64,000 nucleotides of DNA from CAZDDI01 sp964504195 (GTDB lineage: Bacteria; Chloroflexota; Anaerolineae; B4-G1; SLSP01). A program made the position numbers and the translations under genes. The notes below the pieces were generated by a model. The model worked only from the letters and a program-made list of their open reading frames with translations, was not told the DNA's origin and made no database searches. The stretch is taken from assembly GCA_964504195.1 (NCBI GenBank), contig CAZDDI010000013.1, positions 1 to 64,000 of the forward strand. Reading direction: 5' to 3'. This document shows positions 8,049 to 15,857 of this stretch, piece by piece (position 1 is the stretch's first letter; the number at the start of each line of letters is the position of its first letter).

Positions 8049-10151
8049 ATGGAAATTGCAATGGAAGCGCAAAATCAGACGCTACTCACCCTTTCCGCGC
8101 GCGAATTAGCCCAGCACGTCAACGAGGCCTTCAAAAACTACACCAGTCTGCTGGCCCTCTCGCTTTCACCGCTGGCCGTTTCTACGCTAATTTTGCCTGC
8201 GTTAGTGCTGGACTCGCGCACACCCACGCCCGATGAACGCGGACGCGCTTTACGCCTGGTGTTGCGCTGGGCCGTAGAACGCCTGGCCCCTGCGGCACCC
8301 CACTATCCTCTCAGCGCAACGCGCCCTTTCGATGACCCCAGCTGGCGCGATCCGCTCTGGTGGCGCTACAATCTTCTGCGCCACCGGTATCTCGAACCGC
8401 TCTCCGCCGATGAATTGGAAGACCTCAATGCCTCCAGCCTTACCGAAGCGCTGCTCGCGCTGACCGGTATCCCCACGCCAGATACATTCTTCGCCGAACG
8501 CGAGCGCGCCATTCAAGAAGTAGCGTTGTTTCTCCGTGAGCAATTGACACAACATTGTTACGATGCTGATTTGCGTTTGTTGGCTGTGACCGAAGCGCTC
8601 GCTCCTTTGAAAGTGCAGCCTACAGCGCAAACCTTACTCGAACTTGCCGCAACATTTCGCGATATCTTTCCGCGGGCTTTGTTGCTAGAAATCGCTACAC
8701 AAGAGCGTGTAACTGGGGCTGGCGTAACGCTTGAACACCTCTTGTTGCAGCGAATTTTACAGGCGGGGGATGGGGGACTAAACCTGTGGCTCCCTCCCGC
8801 TTTGCGGGAACACCTGTATGCCAACCAAGACCCGGCACGGGTACAATCCCGTCACCGCGCCATTGCACGCTACTATCAAGACCATGCGCAGCCTTTGGAA
8901 GCCGCCTGGCACTGGCAATGCAGCCAACACGAAATCGCAGCGGCCCAATTGCTCTTACCATTGGCCCCGCAATTGTTACTGGACACCCCAGATACGCTGC
9001 TTGAATTACTGGAACGCTTTACCCGACTACCGCCCGACTTAGAGTGCGCTGTTCAATTGTTATGCTGTGATCTCCTACGCCGTGCTGGACAACGCGAAGC
9101 CGCAGTCGCGGCAGCGCAACGCGCATTGCCTTGCGCTACCGTACCCCTACAGCAAGCCCGTTGCTATTATCGTCTGGGCAAACTGCACGAAGATCACAAC
9201 CAACGGCGGGCTTTACATTACTACCAACGTGCAAATGCTCTATTCCCACCACAAGACCCGGAGCGGGTAAATCTGCTCAAAGATCAAGGCTGGCTGCACA
9301 TCAAACGCCGTGAATGGGAACTAGCCGAGGTTACACTCCACACAGGATTAGCCACCCTCGATCCATCCATGTGCCAACAACAAGCTGATTTACACGACGC
9401 TCTCGCCAGTCTGTATAAATATCAAGCGCAGTACGATCAAGCCCTGCATTACGCACACCTGGCCCTGGCTACTCTAGAAGAATTGGGAGATCTGACCCGT
9501 GCGGCTGACGTGTGGAACAATATCGGGCTAATTTACGAACGCATGGGAGAATGGGATGATGCGCTCGCGGCGTATCAAGACGCCTTGAACCTATATCGTA
9601 AATTGAACAATCAAGAGGCCATCGCTACAGCGATTTTGAATCAAGGGGTTGCCCTATACAGCGCGGGACGGTTGCCCGAATCTCTGGCACGTTATCGGGA
9701 AAGTTGGTTACATTTCAAAGAATTGGATTTGCCCCGCCCTTTAGCTAAGTCATGTTACAACCTGGCAGAAGTGCTGGCGGATTTAGGGCAGGCAGAAGAA
9801 AGCGCGCGTTACTGGCAAGAGGGATACAGTCTGAGCGAAGCACATGCCTTAGAGGATCAACTACAGTTTTACCAGGAGTTACGAGAAGGTTTACAACAGC
9901 ATCTTGGGGTAAAGATTGACCTACCTGTCACCCCTGAGCACCACGAATCAATCCGGACACACGATTGGGACGCACAAAAAGCCCTGGATATCGCACAGCA
10001 AGAAGGCCGCGTGACCGCCAGGCGTTTGATGGAAGTAACCGGTATCTCCCGCGCTACAGCTACCCGCAAACTGGGGCAGCTACTGGAAGGCGGATATCTA
10101 ATCCGGCATGGCGAAAAACGCGGGGTCTATTATACCTATCCAACCACATAA
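8049..10151 (+). CDS. TPR-repeat protein with C-terminal winged helix (transcriptional regulator)
   Basis: A 700-residue soluble protein. The N-terminal 300 residues are helical, with no Walker motif visible, so it is not a complete MalT/LuxR-type STAND ATPase. From about 330 to 620 it contains tetratricopeptide repeats (for example ADVWNNIGLIYERMGEWDDA, with the usual small/aromatic spacing). The last 60 residues form a winged helix (RRLMEVTGISRATATRKL, then a YLIRHGEKRGVYY wing). No ribosome site precedes the ATG at 8049; the ATG at 8061 is the alternative. It probably senses a protein or peptide through the TPRs. Target genes unknown. Its stop lies only 5 bases from the convergent atpG stop. 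Confidence 0.75.
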   Translation: MEIAMEAQNQTLLTLSARELAQHVNEAFKNYTSLLALSLSPLAVSTLILPALVLDSRTPTPDERGRALRLVLRWAVERLAPAAPHYPLSATRPFDDPSWRDPLWWRYNLLRHRYLEPLSADELEDLNASSLTEALLALTGIPTPDTFFAERERAIQEVALFLREQLTQHCYDADLRLLAVTEALAPLKVQPTAQTLLELAATFRDIFPRALLLEIATQERVTGAGVTLEHLLLQRILQAGDGGLNLWLPPALREHLYANQDPARVQSRHRAIARYYQDHAQPLEAAWHWQCSQHEIAAAQLLLPLAPQLLLDTPDTLLELLERFTRLPPDLECAVQLLCCDLLRRAGQREAAVAAAQRALPCATVPLQQARCYYRLGKLHEDHNQRRALHYYQRANALFPPQDPERVNLLKDQGWLHIKRREWELAEVTLHTGLATLDPSMCQQQADLHDALASLYKYQAQYDQALHYAHLALATLEELGDLTRAADVWNNIGLIYERMGEWDDALAAYQDALNLYRKLNNQEAIATAILNQGVALYSAGRLPESLARYRESWLHFKELDLPRPLAKSCYNLAEVLADLGQAEESARYWQEGYSLSEAHALEDQLQFYQELREGLQQHLGVKIDLPVTPEHHESIRTHDWDAQKALDIAQQEGRVTARRLMEVTGISRATATRKLGQLLEGGYLIRHGEKRGVYYTYPTT

Positions 10152-10156
10152 CACCC

Positions 10157-11068
10157 TCACGTCCCCAACAACCCCGCCCCCACGGCCAACTCCTGCATCT
10201 CACGGGTGATGGCCTGCCGCCGCAGAGCTTGCGATTCCATCGTCAACTCCTCGATAAGCCGATCAGCGTTCTGCGTGGCCGATTCCATCAGCTGATAGCG
10301 CGTGGCGTGCTCAGCAGTGGCCGCATCAAGCAGCCGTGCATAAAAATTGATCGCCGTCCACTGCTCCACTACCCGCACATAGAGCGCCAGCGGATCAGTC
10401 TCCACTATCGCCGGCGGCCAAAAGGGATCGGTGGCAGTCTCTGGAGCAGGAGGGATGTCCGGTGGAATCAAGCGTGCCACGGTCGGCGTGTACTGCCCCA
10501 CACCGTGATAGGCATTGTAGATCAGGTCTACCGCATCCAGCTCCTCGGCCTCATAGCGGCGCAACCAGACACGAGTGTAATCAAAGGCCAGCGCAAACGA
10601 CGGCAAGGCCGTGACCGAAAGTGATTGATGTTCACCACCAGTATATCCGTTACGCTCCAACAAGCGCCGCACCCGCCCGCCCCATGTCACCAAGGCCGCC
10701 TCCACATTGCCCGCAGCAGATTGCTCAAAGTAGCGGATGGCCCGTGTACCTACGACGGCATTGAAACCACCGCACAGGCCGCGCTCACTGCCCACAATGA
10801 CCGCCGTCACCCGGCGCGGCACCGGGCGCGAATTCGGCTGCGCACCGGGAAAATAGCGTCGCCACAGCCCCCCCAAAGTAGGGCGCGGGCTTAAATAGGG
10901 GAGCAATTGCGGCAACATCAGCTGCAACTGCTCGGTATAACGTAGCAACCCGGCACGCTGGTTGAGCGCTGCCTGCCAGCTGCCCAACGAGATCGTGCGC
11001 AACGCCCCCAAAATAGGTTCGACGGTGCGGATATTCAGCAGGCGTTCACGAATGCGTTCACTGTCCAC
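10157..11068 (-). CDS. atpG: ATP synthase gamma subunit (N-type operon)
   Basis: A 303-residue central-stalk subunit linking the catalytic head to the c-ring. The N-terminal helix (ERIRERLLNIRTVEPILGAL) and C-terminal helix (LIEELTMESQALRRQAITREMQEL), which form the coiled-coil rotor shaft, are recognisable, as is the GSERGLCGGFN segment. The start is GTG at 11068 with only a poor SD sequence. It is the last gene of the operon, separated from the c-di-AMP receptor gene by a 71-base spacer of iterated TTAGATTTTAGA-type words. No terminator separates it from the convergent TPR gene. Confidence 0.93.
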   Translation of the reverse strand: MDSERIRERLLNIRTVEPILGALRTISLGSWQAALNQRAGLLRYTEQLQLMLPQLLPYLSPRPTLGGLWRRYFPGAQPNSRPVPRRVTAVIVGSERGLCGGFNAVVGTRAIRYFEQSAAGNVEAALVTWGGRVRRLLERNGYTGGEHQSLSVTALPSFALAFDYTRVWLRRYEAEELDAVDLIYNAYHGVGQYTPTVARLIPPDIPPAPETATDPFWPPAIVETDPLALYVRVVEQWTAINFYARLLDAATAEHATRYQLMESATQNADRLIEELTMESQALRRQAITREMQELAVGAGLLGT

Positions 11069-11139
11069 GATGTTAGATTTTAGATGTTAGATTTTAGATT
11101 TTGCATTGAGATTTGCTATTTGAGATTTGAGACTCGCTA
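11069..11139. repeat. Iterated-word spacer (TTAGATTTTAGA / ATTTGAGATTTGAGA)
   Basis: Tandem short words fill the gap between the darA-like gene and atpG, similar to the iterated spacers elsewhere in the window. They are too short and too degenerate for a CRISPR. The spacer lies within a transcribed operon. Confidence 0.7.
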
Positions 11140-11448
11140 TCAGTAAATAATAAACTGATCCAGATCCCACACAAAGATAACTGCCCCGCCCACCTCAGCT
11201 TTGACTTGTTGATCCAGTGGCGAGGTCATCGCTGAGCCAATCATAATCTCGCTGTGACAGTTCTCATGGATAATACCCAGCACTTTGTCCAAATCTTCTT
11301 TGGCTACCGCGATGAAGAGCATCGTTTGCGCCTGTTGCAAGACCCCCCCCCGGCTCTCGCTGAACGTCGCCGTATGCCCGGCACGAATCAACGCCTCCAG
11401 CACCACGTCCCCCTGAGCACGCGGAATGACTGCCAATACCATCTTCAT
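11140..11448 (-). CDS. DarA-like cyclic-di-AMP receptor (PII-like, former DUF970)
   Basis: A 102-residue protein whose whole length fits the DarA/CdAMP_rec family of PII-like trimers that bind c-di-AMP. Conserved marks are the first strand MKMVLAVIP, the GG after the T-loop (ESRGGVLQQ), the helix DKVLGIIHENC, and the C-terminal VGGAVIFVWDLDQF. The phenylalanine usual after GG in Firmicute DarA is Val here, so ligand binding is not certain. The ATG at 11448 abuts the atpA stop with no gap, and its SD (AAGGGGG) lies inside atpA, so the two are translationally coupled. The position between atpA and atpG suggests a tie between c-di-AMP (ion and osmotic homeostasis) and this ATPase. Confidence 0.82.
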   Translation of the reverse strand: MKMVLAVIPRAQGDVVLEALIRAGHTATFSESRGGVLQQAQTMLFIAVAKEDLDKVLGIIHENCHSEIMIGSAMTSPLDQQVKAEVGGAVIFVWDLDQFIIY

Positions 11449-13146
11449 CTATTTACCCCCTTCCGACCACTGCGCGCGCAACCGCTCCAACGTGTGCAAA
11501 AATGCCTCGCGGATTTCGGGAAGCAGTTCGCCCGTGCGGTTGAGCTGCGCAACCATTGCAGGATGCTCAGCCGCAATCCGCTGCACCAGGGCATCTTCGA
11601 AGTGTGCCACCTGCCCCGGCAACAATGTATCGAAATAACCTTCCGTAATCGCCAGGAGCGCGGCTACTTGCAACGCCAACGAACGCGGCTGATGTGCCGG
11701 TTGTACCAACAGAGCCTGCAACTGCTGTCCCCGTCGCAGCTGTTGTTGTGTAGTTTCGTCCACTTCCGCACCGATACGCGCAAAGCGGGCGACTTCCTCG
11801 TACTGCGACAGCTCCAGGCGTAGCGCACCTGCCAACTTGCGCATCGCCGGAGCTTGCGCCGCGCCGCCCACCCGCGACACCGAGCGCCCGGCGTTCACCG
11901 CCGGCTTGATGTTCCGGTTGAACAGGTCGGTCTCCAACACAATCTGCCCGTCAGTGATGGAGATGAGATTGGTGGGGATGTAGGCCGAGAGCATCCCGCG
12001 CTGTGTCTCAACGATGGGCAAGGCCGTGAGCGATCCGCCGCCTACTGCCGGGTTGAGTTTTGCGGCCCGCTCCAACAGGCGTGAGTGGAGGTAAAAGATA
12101 TCGCCGGGATAGGCCTCACGCCCCGGCGGGCGGCGTAACAGCAGGCTGAGCTCACGATAGGCATCGGCATGTTTGGTGAGATCGTCGTAAATGATGAGCA
12201 CATCACGCCCCTCCTGCATGAGAAATTCACCCACCGTACAACCGGTATAGGGGGCCAGATAGCGCAAGGCTGGCGGATCATTAGGGCTAGAAATGACCAC
12301 AGTAGTGTAGGCCATTGCGCCAGCCTGCCGCAATGTCTCGATAACCGCCAACGTGGAGGTTTTTTTCTGACCAATAGCAACGTAAACGCAGGCCACCTCG
12401 GTATCATCCACCTGATTGAGGATGGCATCCACTGCCAACGTAGTCTTGCCTGTCTGCCGATCGCCGACGATGAGCTCGCGCTGTCCACGTCCGATAGGCA
12501 CCAGCGCGTCAATAATCTTCCAACCGGTCTGCAAGGGTTGCGTGACCGGTTCGCGCTCCACAATGCCGGGCGCGGGTTGTTCCAGATAGCGATAGTCAGC
12601 CGCCTCGATAGCGCCATGCTCATCCAGCGGTTCACCCAATGGGTTGATGATGCGCCCCAACAGGTTATGGCCGACAGGGACGCGCAGGCGTTTGCCCGTA
12701 GCGTTGACCAGATCGCCGCCCTGAATACCCTCCTCGCTTCCCAACAACACCACATCCGTGTGATTGTGATCCAGATTAAGGATCAACCCGCGCACCCCGG
12801 TCGGGAAAATGACCAGTTCATCGGTCCCGGCGCGCGGCAGACCGGAGAGCGTCGCCACGCCATTGCCGATGCGCTGCACTGTCCCGACATCGTGAAAACG
12901 CACGCGACTTTCTAGCGTGGGGATATGCTCACGTAGAGCAGTAATTAGCGGACGCAAGTCAGGAGTCGCTTGCGAGAGTTGCGGAAGATGGGCTACCTGC
13001 TCACTGATTTGACGCACCAGGCTCAGGTCAGTATCACGCAATACAGGGCCTTCCAAATACTGGGATTGCTCACGCAGTGTTTGCAAAAGCTTCGCCAGAT
13101 CAGGCGCGGGAGAAGACTGCGGAGCAAAAGATTGCTGATCGTTCAT
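11449..13146 (-). CDS. atpA: ATP synthase alpha subunit with N-terminal extension
   Basis: A 565-residue non-catalytic head subunit. It has Walker A GDRQTGKT, the IYDDLTKHA Walker B region, and the SVSRVGGAAQ segment carrying the arginine finger. Bacterial alpha subunits are usually 500-515 residues. Here the conserved VGTVQRIGNGVATLSGL strand begins near residue 87 rather than about 28, giving a helical N-terminal extension of about 55-60 residues. Since the alpha N-terminus normally contacts delta, and no separate delta gene exists here, the extension may compensate (inference). ATGA overlap with the atpF stop. Confidence 0.95.
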   Translation of the reverse strand: MNDQQSFAPQSSPAPDLAKLLQTLREQSQYLEGPVLRDTDLSLVRQISEQVAHLPQLSQATPDLRPLITALREHIPTLESRVRFHDVGTVQRIGNGVATLSGLPRAGTDELVIFPTGVRGLILNLDHNHTDVVLLGSEEGIQGGDLVNATGKRLRVPVGHNLLGRIINPLGEPLDEHGAIEAADYRYLEQPAPGIVEREPVTQPLQTGWKIIDALVPIGRGQRELIVGDRQTGKTTLAVDAILNQVDDTEVACVYVAIGQKKTSTLAVIETLRQAGAMAYTTVVISSPNDPPALRYLAPYTGCTVGEFLMQEGRDVLIIYDDLTKHADAYRELSLLLRRPPGREAYPGDIFYLHSRLLERAAKLNPAVGGGSLTALPIVETQRGMLSAYIPTNLISITDGQIVLETDLFNRNIKPAVNAGRSVSRVGGAAQAPAMRKLAGALRLELSQYEEVARFARIGAEVDETTQQQLRRGQQLQALLVQPAHQPRSLALQVAALLAITEGYFDTLLPGQVAHFEDALVQRIAAEHPAMVAQLNRTGELLPEIREAFLHTLERLRAQWSEGGK

Positions 13147-13925
13147 TCCGCCAACCGCTCCCGCAAATTTTCGGCGACGCGGTCACGGAGGGCCTCCAGT
13201 TGCCCGGCGATCGAATTATCCACCAGTACATCGCCCATGCGCACACGCACCCCAACATAGAGCGTGGGGTCTACCCGCACATCCAAGTTGACGTTGCGAT
13301 CGGCCAGCGCAGAGAAAGTGCGCACGAGCAACCCTTGCGCCTCAGGTGCCAGTGGGCGGGCCGTAGTGATGTGGGCCACTGGGGCACGGTCGCCCAGCGA
13401 GCGCCGGAAGTGTTCCACCCGTTGCATCTCACTACGCCCCATCTCCCATATCCGATCGCTGAGCTGCTTGACCAGACTGGTGTGCATCTCATCAGGCGCG
13501 AGCTGTGCAATCACCATACCGCCTACTTCCAAAATGGTCGTCAGCAAATCTTCATAGAACGCATCCAAGGCCTGTTGCCGCACCCGATAGGCATCCGTAT
13601 GCGCCTCAGCCAAAATCCGCTCGATCTCGGTCTGGGTCTCACGCAGCAGAACCAACCGCTCCGCTTCAGCATCAGCTTGCGCCTGGCTGATGATAGCGGC
13701 AGCCTCAGCCTCCGCGCCGTCGAGCCGTGCCGCCAACTCCTTGCGCAGGGCAGCGGCAGCGTCGCGGTCAGCGTGCATCTGTTGCAACAACTCCGCCTTC
13801 TCCAGCGCACGCGCTTTTACCTGGCGCATCACCGGCTGAAACACAAAACGATTCAGCAGATAAGCAATCACCAGAAAATTGAGAATCTCAAAAACAATCG
13901 TCAGCAAATTGGGATTAAGCGCCAT
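13143..13925 (-). CDS. atpF: ATP synthase b subunit with fused delta-like C-terminal domain
   Basis: A 260-residue peripheral-stalk subunit, longer than the usual 155-170. Order: one membrane helix (IVFEILNFLVIAYLLNRFVF), a long Ala/Glu/Arg-rich coiled coil to about 130, a linker, then about 70 residues resembling the end of delta (VAHITTARPLAPEAQ; VDPTLYVGVRVRMGDVLVDNS). N-type ATPases lack a separate delta gene, and this fusion supplies the function. The ATG at 13925 is chosen because AAGGAG lies 5 bases upstream; the GTG one codon earlier would be only 2 bases away. Confidence 0.92.
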   Translation of the reverse strand: MALNPNLLTIVFEILNFLVIAYLLNRFVFQPVMRQVKARALEKAELLQQMHADRDAAAALRKELAARLDGAEAEAAAIISQAQADAEAERLVLLRETQTEIERILAEAHTDAYRVRQQALDAFYEDLLTTILEVGGMVIAQLAPDEMHTSLVKQLSDRIWEMGRSEMQRVEHFRRSLGDRAPVAHITTARPLAPEAQGLLVRTFSALADRNVNLDVRVDPTLYVGVRVRMGDVLVDNSIAGQLEALRDRVAENLRERLAE

Positions 13926-14025
13926 CACGTCTCCTTAGACCTGGGGCAACCTGAAAAGCATTGCCTGAAAAAACCCCACCACCTCTCCCTCACGAACAGA
14001 GAAAAAGGGAAATTGTTTAGAAAGT

Positions 14026-14072
14026 GTTTGCAGGTGGGCGGCACAAACAGCGGCTCTGGCCCACCCGCAAAC
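14026..14072. promoter_or_regulatory. Hairpin between atpE and atpF
   Basis: GTTTGCAGGTGGGC (14026-14039) pairs with GCCCACCCGCAAAC (14059-14072) with one mismatch and a 19-base loop. It lies in the unusually long (200-base) atpE-atpF spacer, where other junctions of the operon overlap. With no strong T tract, it may slow polymerase or stabilise the atpE transcript, favouring excess c subunit (inference). Confidence 0.5.
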
Positions 14073-14125
14073 ATCTCACTTTTTCTCTCCCGCCAACGTA
14101 AATGTAAGGAGAAGCAAATTTGAGG

Positions 14126-14413
14126 TTACAGTCCAGCAACCGGAAAGAAGCGGTTGAGCAACGGATTGGCGAAAATCAAGATGAGCAGGATCAACAAAAC
14201 ATAAATGGCGGTGGATTCCAACAGCGCCATAGCGATAATCATCGTGGTGCGCAGATCGCCGGAGACTTCGGGCTGGCGAACGGTGCCTTCCAGGGCACGG
14301 ATGGCCGCGCGGCCTTCCACAATCGCCGGGACGGCGGTGCCCAACACGATACACACACCAGAAGTAATGATGGTTACCAAAGTAATCAAGGTTTCAGGAC
14401 TCATGTTTTCCAT
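14126..14413 (-). CDS. atpE: ATP synthase c subunit (rotor ring), N-type
   Basis: A 95-residue hairpin of two membrane helices. Helix 1 has GTAVPAIVEGRA with Glu33; helix 2 has ALLESTAIY with Glu66, Ser67, Thr68 and Tyr71. Glu66 is the ion-carrying carboxylate, and the ES-T-Y pattern is that of Na+-type rings. A second carboxylate in helix 1 (Glu33) is typical of N-ATPases, in which at least one studied ring is reported to carry protons, so specificity cannot be read from sequence alone. The start is the ATG at 14413, with GAGGAG 11 bases upstream; the ATG three codons later is possible. Confidence 0.95.
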   Translation of the reverse strand: MENMSPETLITLVTIITSGVCIVLGTAVPAIVEGRAAIRALEGTVRQPEVSGDLRTTMIIAMALLESTAIYVLLILLILIFANPLLNRFFPVAGL

Positions 14414-14435
14414 ACGGTTATATACTCCTCTTAAA

Positions 14436-14515
14436 ATCTACAAATCAACAAATCAGCAAATCAGCAAATGGCGAATGGCGGAAGATGGGTCTCTTTACGC
14501 ATTACGCATTACGCA
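14436..14515. repeat. Iterated-word spacer between atpB and atpE
   Basis: ACAAATCAACAAATCAGCAAA, GGCGAATGGCG and TACGCATTACGCATTACGCA words run from just upstream of atpE to the atpB stop. They belong to the same spacer style as at 23768, 30630 and 36180. They lie inside the ATPase operon. Confidence 0.75.
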
Positions 14516-15169
14516 TCACGCTTCCTCCACCACCTGCACGCCAGCGCCGATATAAACGGTGGTGAGGATAGCGAAGATATATGCTTGCAAGAGACCCGTG
14601 AACATACTGAGGCCCACCAAGGGCAACTCGACAAACAACGGGATCAACGAAAAAATAACCGCCACCACCAGCTCGCCGCTGATGATATTGCCAAACAAGC
14701 GCAAGGTCAGCGAGAGCGTGCGGCTCAACTGGCCGATAATCTCCAACGGCAACAACAGCGGCAGCAAGTATAGGGGCGAGATCATGTCTTTGAGGTATTG
14801 CACCACCCCTTTAGCACGGATACCATAATAATGTACAGCGAAGAAAACGATAATCGCCAGCGCTCCGGGAGTGCTAATATCGCGCGTGGGCGAAGAAACC
14901 AACGGCACGATGCCAATGACGTTGGCAACCGCAATGAAAATCGTCAACGCCCCGATGAAGGGAATATAATCTGCAGCTGCATCCCCCATCACATCGGCAA
15001 TCATATCTGTGAAGAAGTCGAGCAACATCTCCAAAGCCGTGGGGTAGCGATAACGCAGGTACAGTCCCAGTCCCAATATCAGGGCCATCATCACCCAGGT
15101 GGATGTCACCGTATTGGTAATCCACACATCCCCCCAGAGCCGTATCACATTGACTGGTTCAACACCCAT
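14516..15169 (-). CDS. atpB: ATP synthase a subunit
   Basis: A 217-residue membrane subunit forming the ion half-channels beside the c-ring. Several membrane helices are visible (VMMALILGLGLYL, FIGALTIFIAVANVIGIVPL, ALAIIVFFAVHYYGI). The essential Arg lies in SLTLRLFGNIISGEL. The start is the ATG at 15169 (MGVEPVNVIRLWG), preceded by AAGGGAG at 8 bases; a longer reading from 15214 has no such site. The upstream 688 bases to atpR are filled by the repeat and MITE described separately, so expression may depend on read-through or a local promoter. Confidence 0.94.
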   Translation of the reverse strand: MGVEPVNVIRLWGDVWITNTVTSTWVMMALILGLGLYLRYRYPTALEMLLDFFTDMIADVMGDAAADYIPFIGALTIFIAVANVIGIVPLVSSPTRDISTPGALAIIVFFAVHYYGIRAKGVVQYLKDMISPLYLLPLLLPLEIIGQLSRTLSLTLRLFGNIISGELVVAVIFSLIPLFVELPLVGLSMFTGLLQAYIFAILTTVYIGAGVQVVEEA

Positions 15170-15306
15170 CGTCGAATCTCCCTTGAAAATGGCGAATCGC
15201 AAATACTTACCCAATCGCGGATCTGGCGCTCCGCTCTGAGCACTCTGGCTCTGAGAGGAACGCGCGTTCCCCGGTCAACTCTCAATCCCCCGCGTAACAC
15301 AGGATT

Positions 15307-15724
15307 ATGAATTTTAAGAAATTAATCCGTAAATTGTCTACCGTACATTTTCCAAGCGCATTCAGTTTTAGCCACGAACTAGCATGAATTTTACGAATTT
15401 CTTATTGTTTTCGTGTTAATTTGAGCGAATTCGTGGCAAAAATCTACACGTGTACGGTAGCAAATCCGCAAATAAGGTTTTGTGTAAAGTCGGTCGTTCT
15501 AAAAAATAAAATGATACCCGCTGTCCCCCTGCCCCCTTTCCCCCGCAAGCGGGGGAAAGGGGGGGGATTTGCCGCCGCCCAAAAACCCCGTTATTCTTCT
15601 CCCCCTCCCCACGCCGCGCAGCGGCGTGGGGAGGGGGCAAGGGGGTGGGGCAAAATTCTCAATTTGTAAATTTTTAAGAAGTGATTCTTACAAATGGTTT
15701 TATTTCCGGTTCATTTTCTTAATT
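15307..15724 (+). repeat. Dispersed multi-hairpin repeat, copy A (interrupted)
   Basis: Matches 24943-25244 along its length: the same left end, T-rich middle, GC-rich hairpins and TTATTTCCGGTTCATTTTCT right end. Copy A carries a 128-bp insertion (15335-15462) and lacks about 30 bases, including the left arm of the second hairpin. It sits between atpR and atpB within the ATPase operon, together with flanking GCGTAGCACAGGATT-type words at 15285-15305 and 15795-15835. No gene was found in 15170-15857. Confidence 0.88.
15335..15462. mobile_element. 128-bp MITE with 10-bp terminal inverted repeats and target duplication
   Basis: Perfect inverted ends CTACCGTACA (15338-15347) and TGTACGGTAG (15451-15460). 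Internal arms GCCACGAA (15371-15378) and TTCGTGGC (15430-15437). It is flanked by AATCCGTAAAT (15324-15334) and AATCCGCAAAT (15463-15473), an 11-bp duplication with one difference. The uninterrupted host sequence is present at 24959-24970 in copy B. It encodes no protein, so it must have been moved in trans. Confidence 0.75.
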
Positions 15725-15857
15725 TTCATTATCCTGTGTCTGAACCGCAGGATTCACCCTACGCCACAAGTGCATTATTGCAACTTTCAATCCCCAGCGT
15801 AGCACAGGATTCATCCTGTATCTGCCCGAATAAATCCTGCACCACAAGCCGTTTCAG

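Noticed and set aside
11426..11823. Plus-strand frames across the atpA end
   Set aside because: Shadows of atpA and the DarA-like gene; no start signals.
13077..14123. A 348-codon frame on the plus strand over atpF
   Set aside because: Antisense shadow of a clear atpF/atpA region; no SD and no family likeness.
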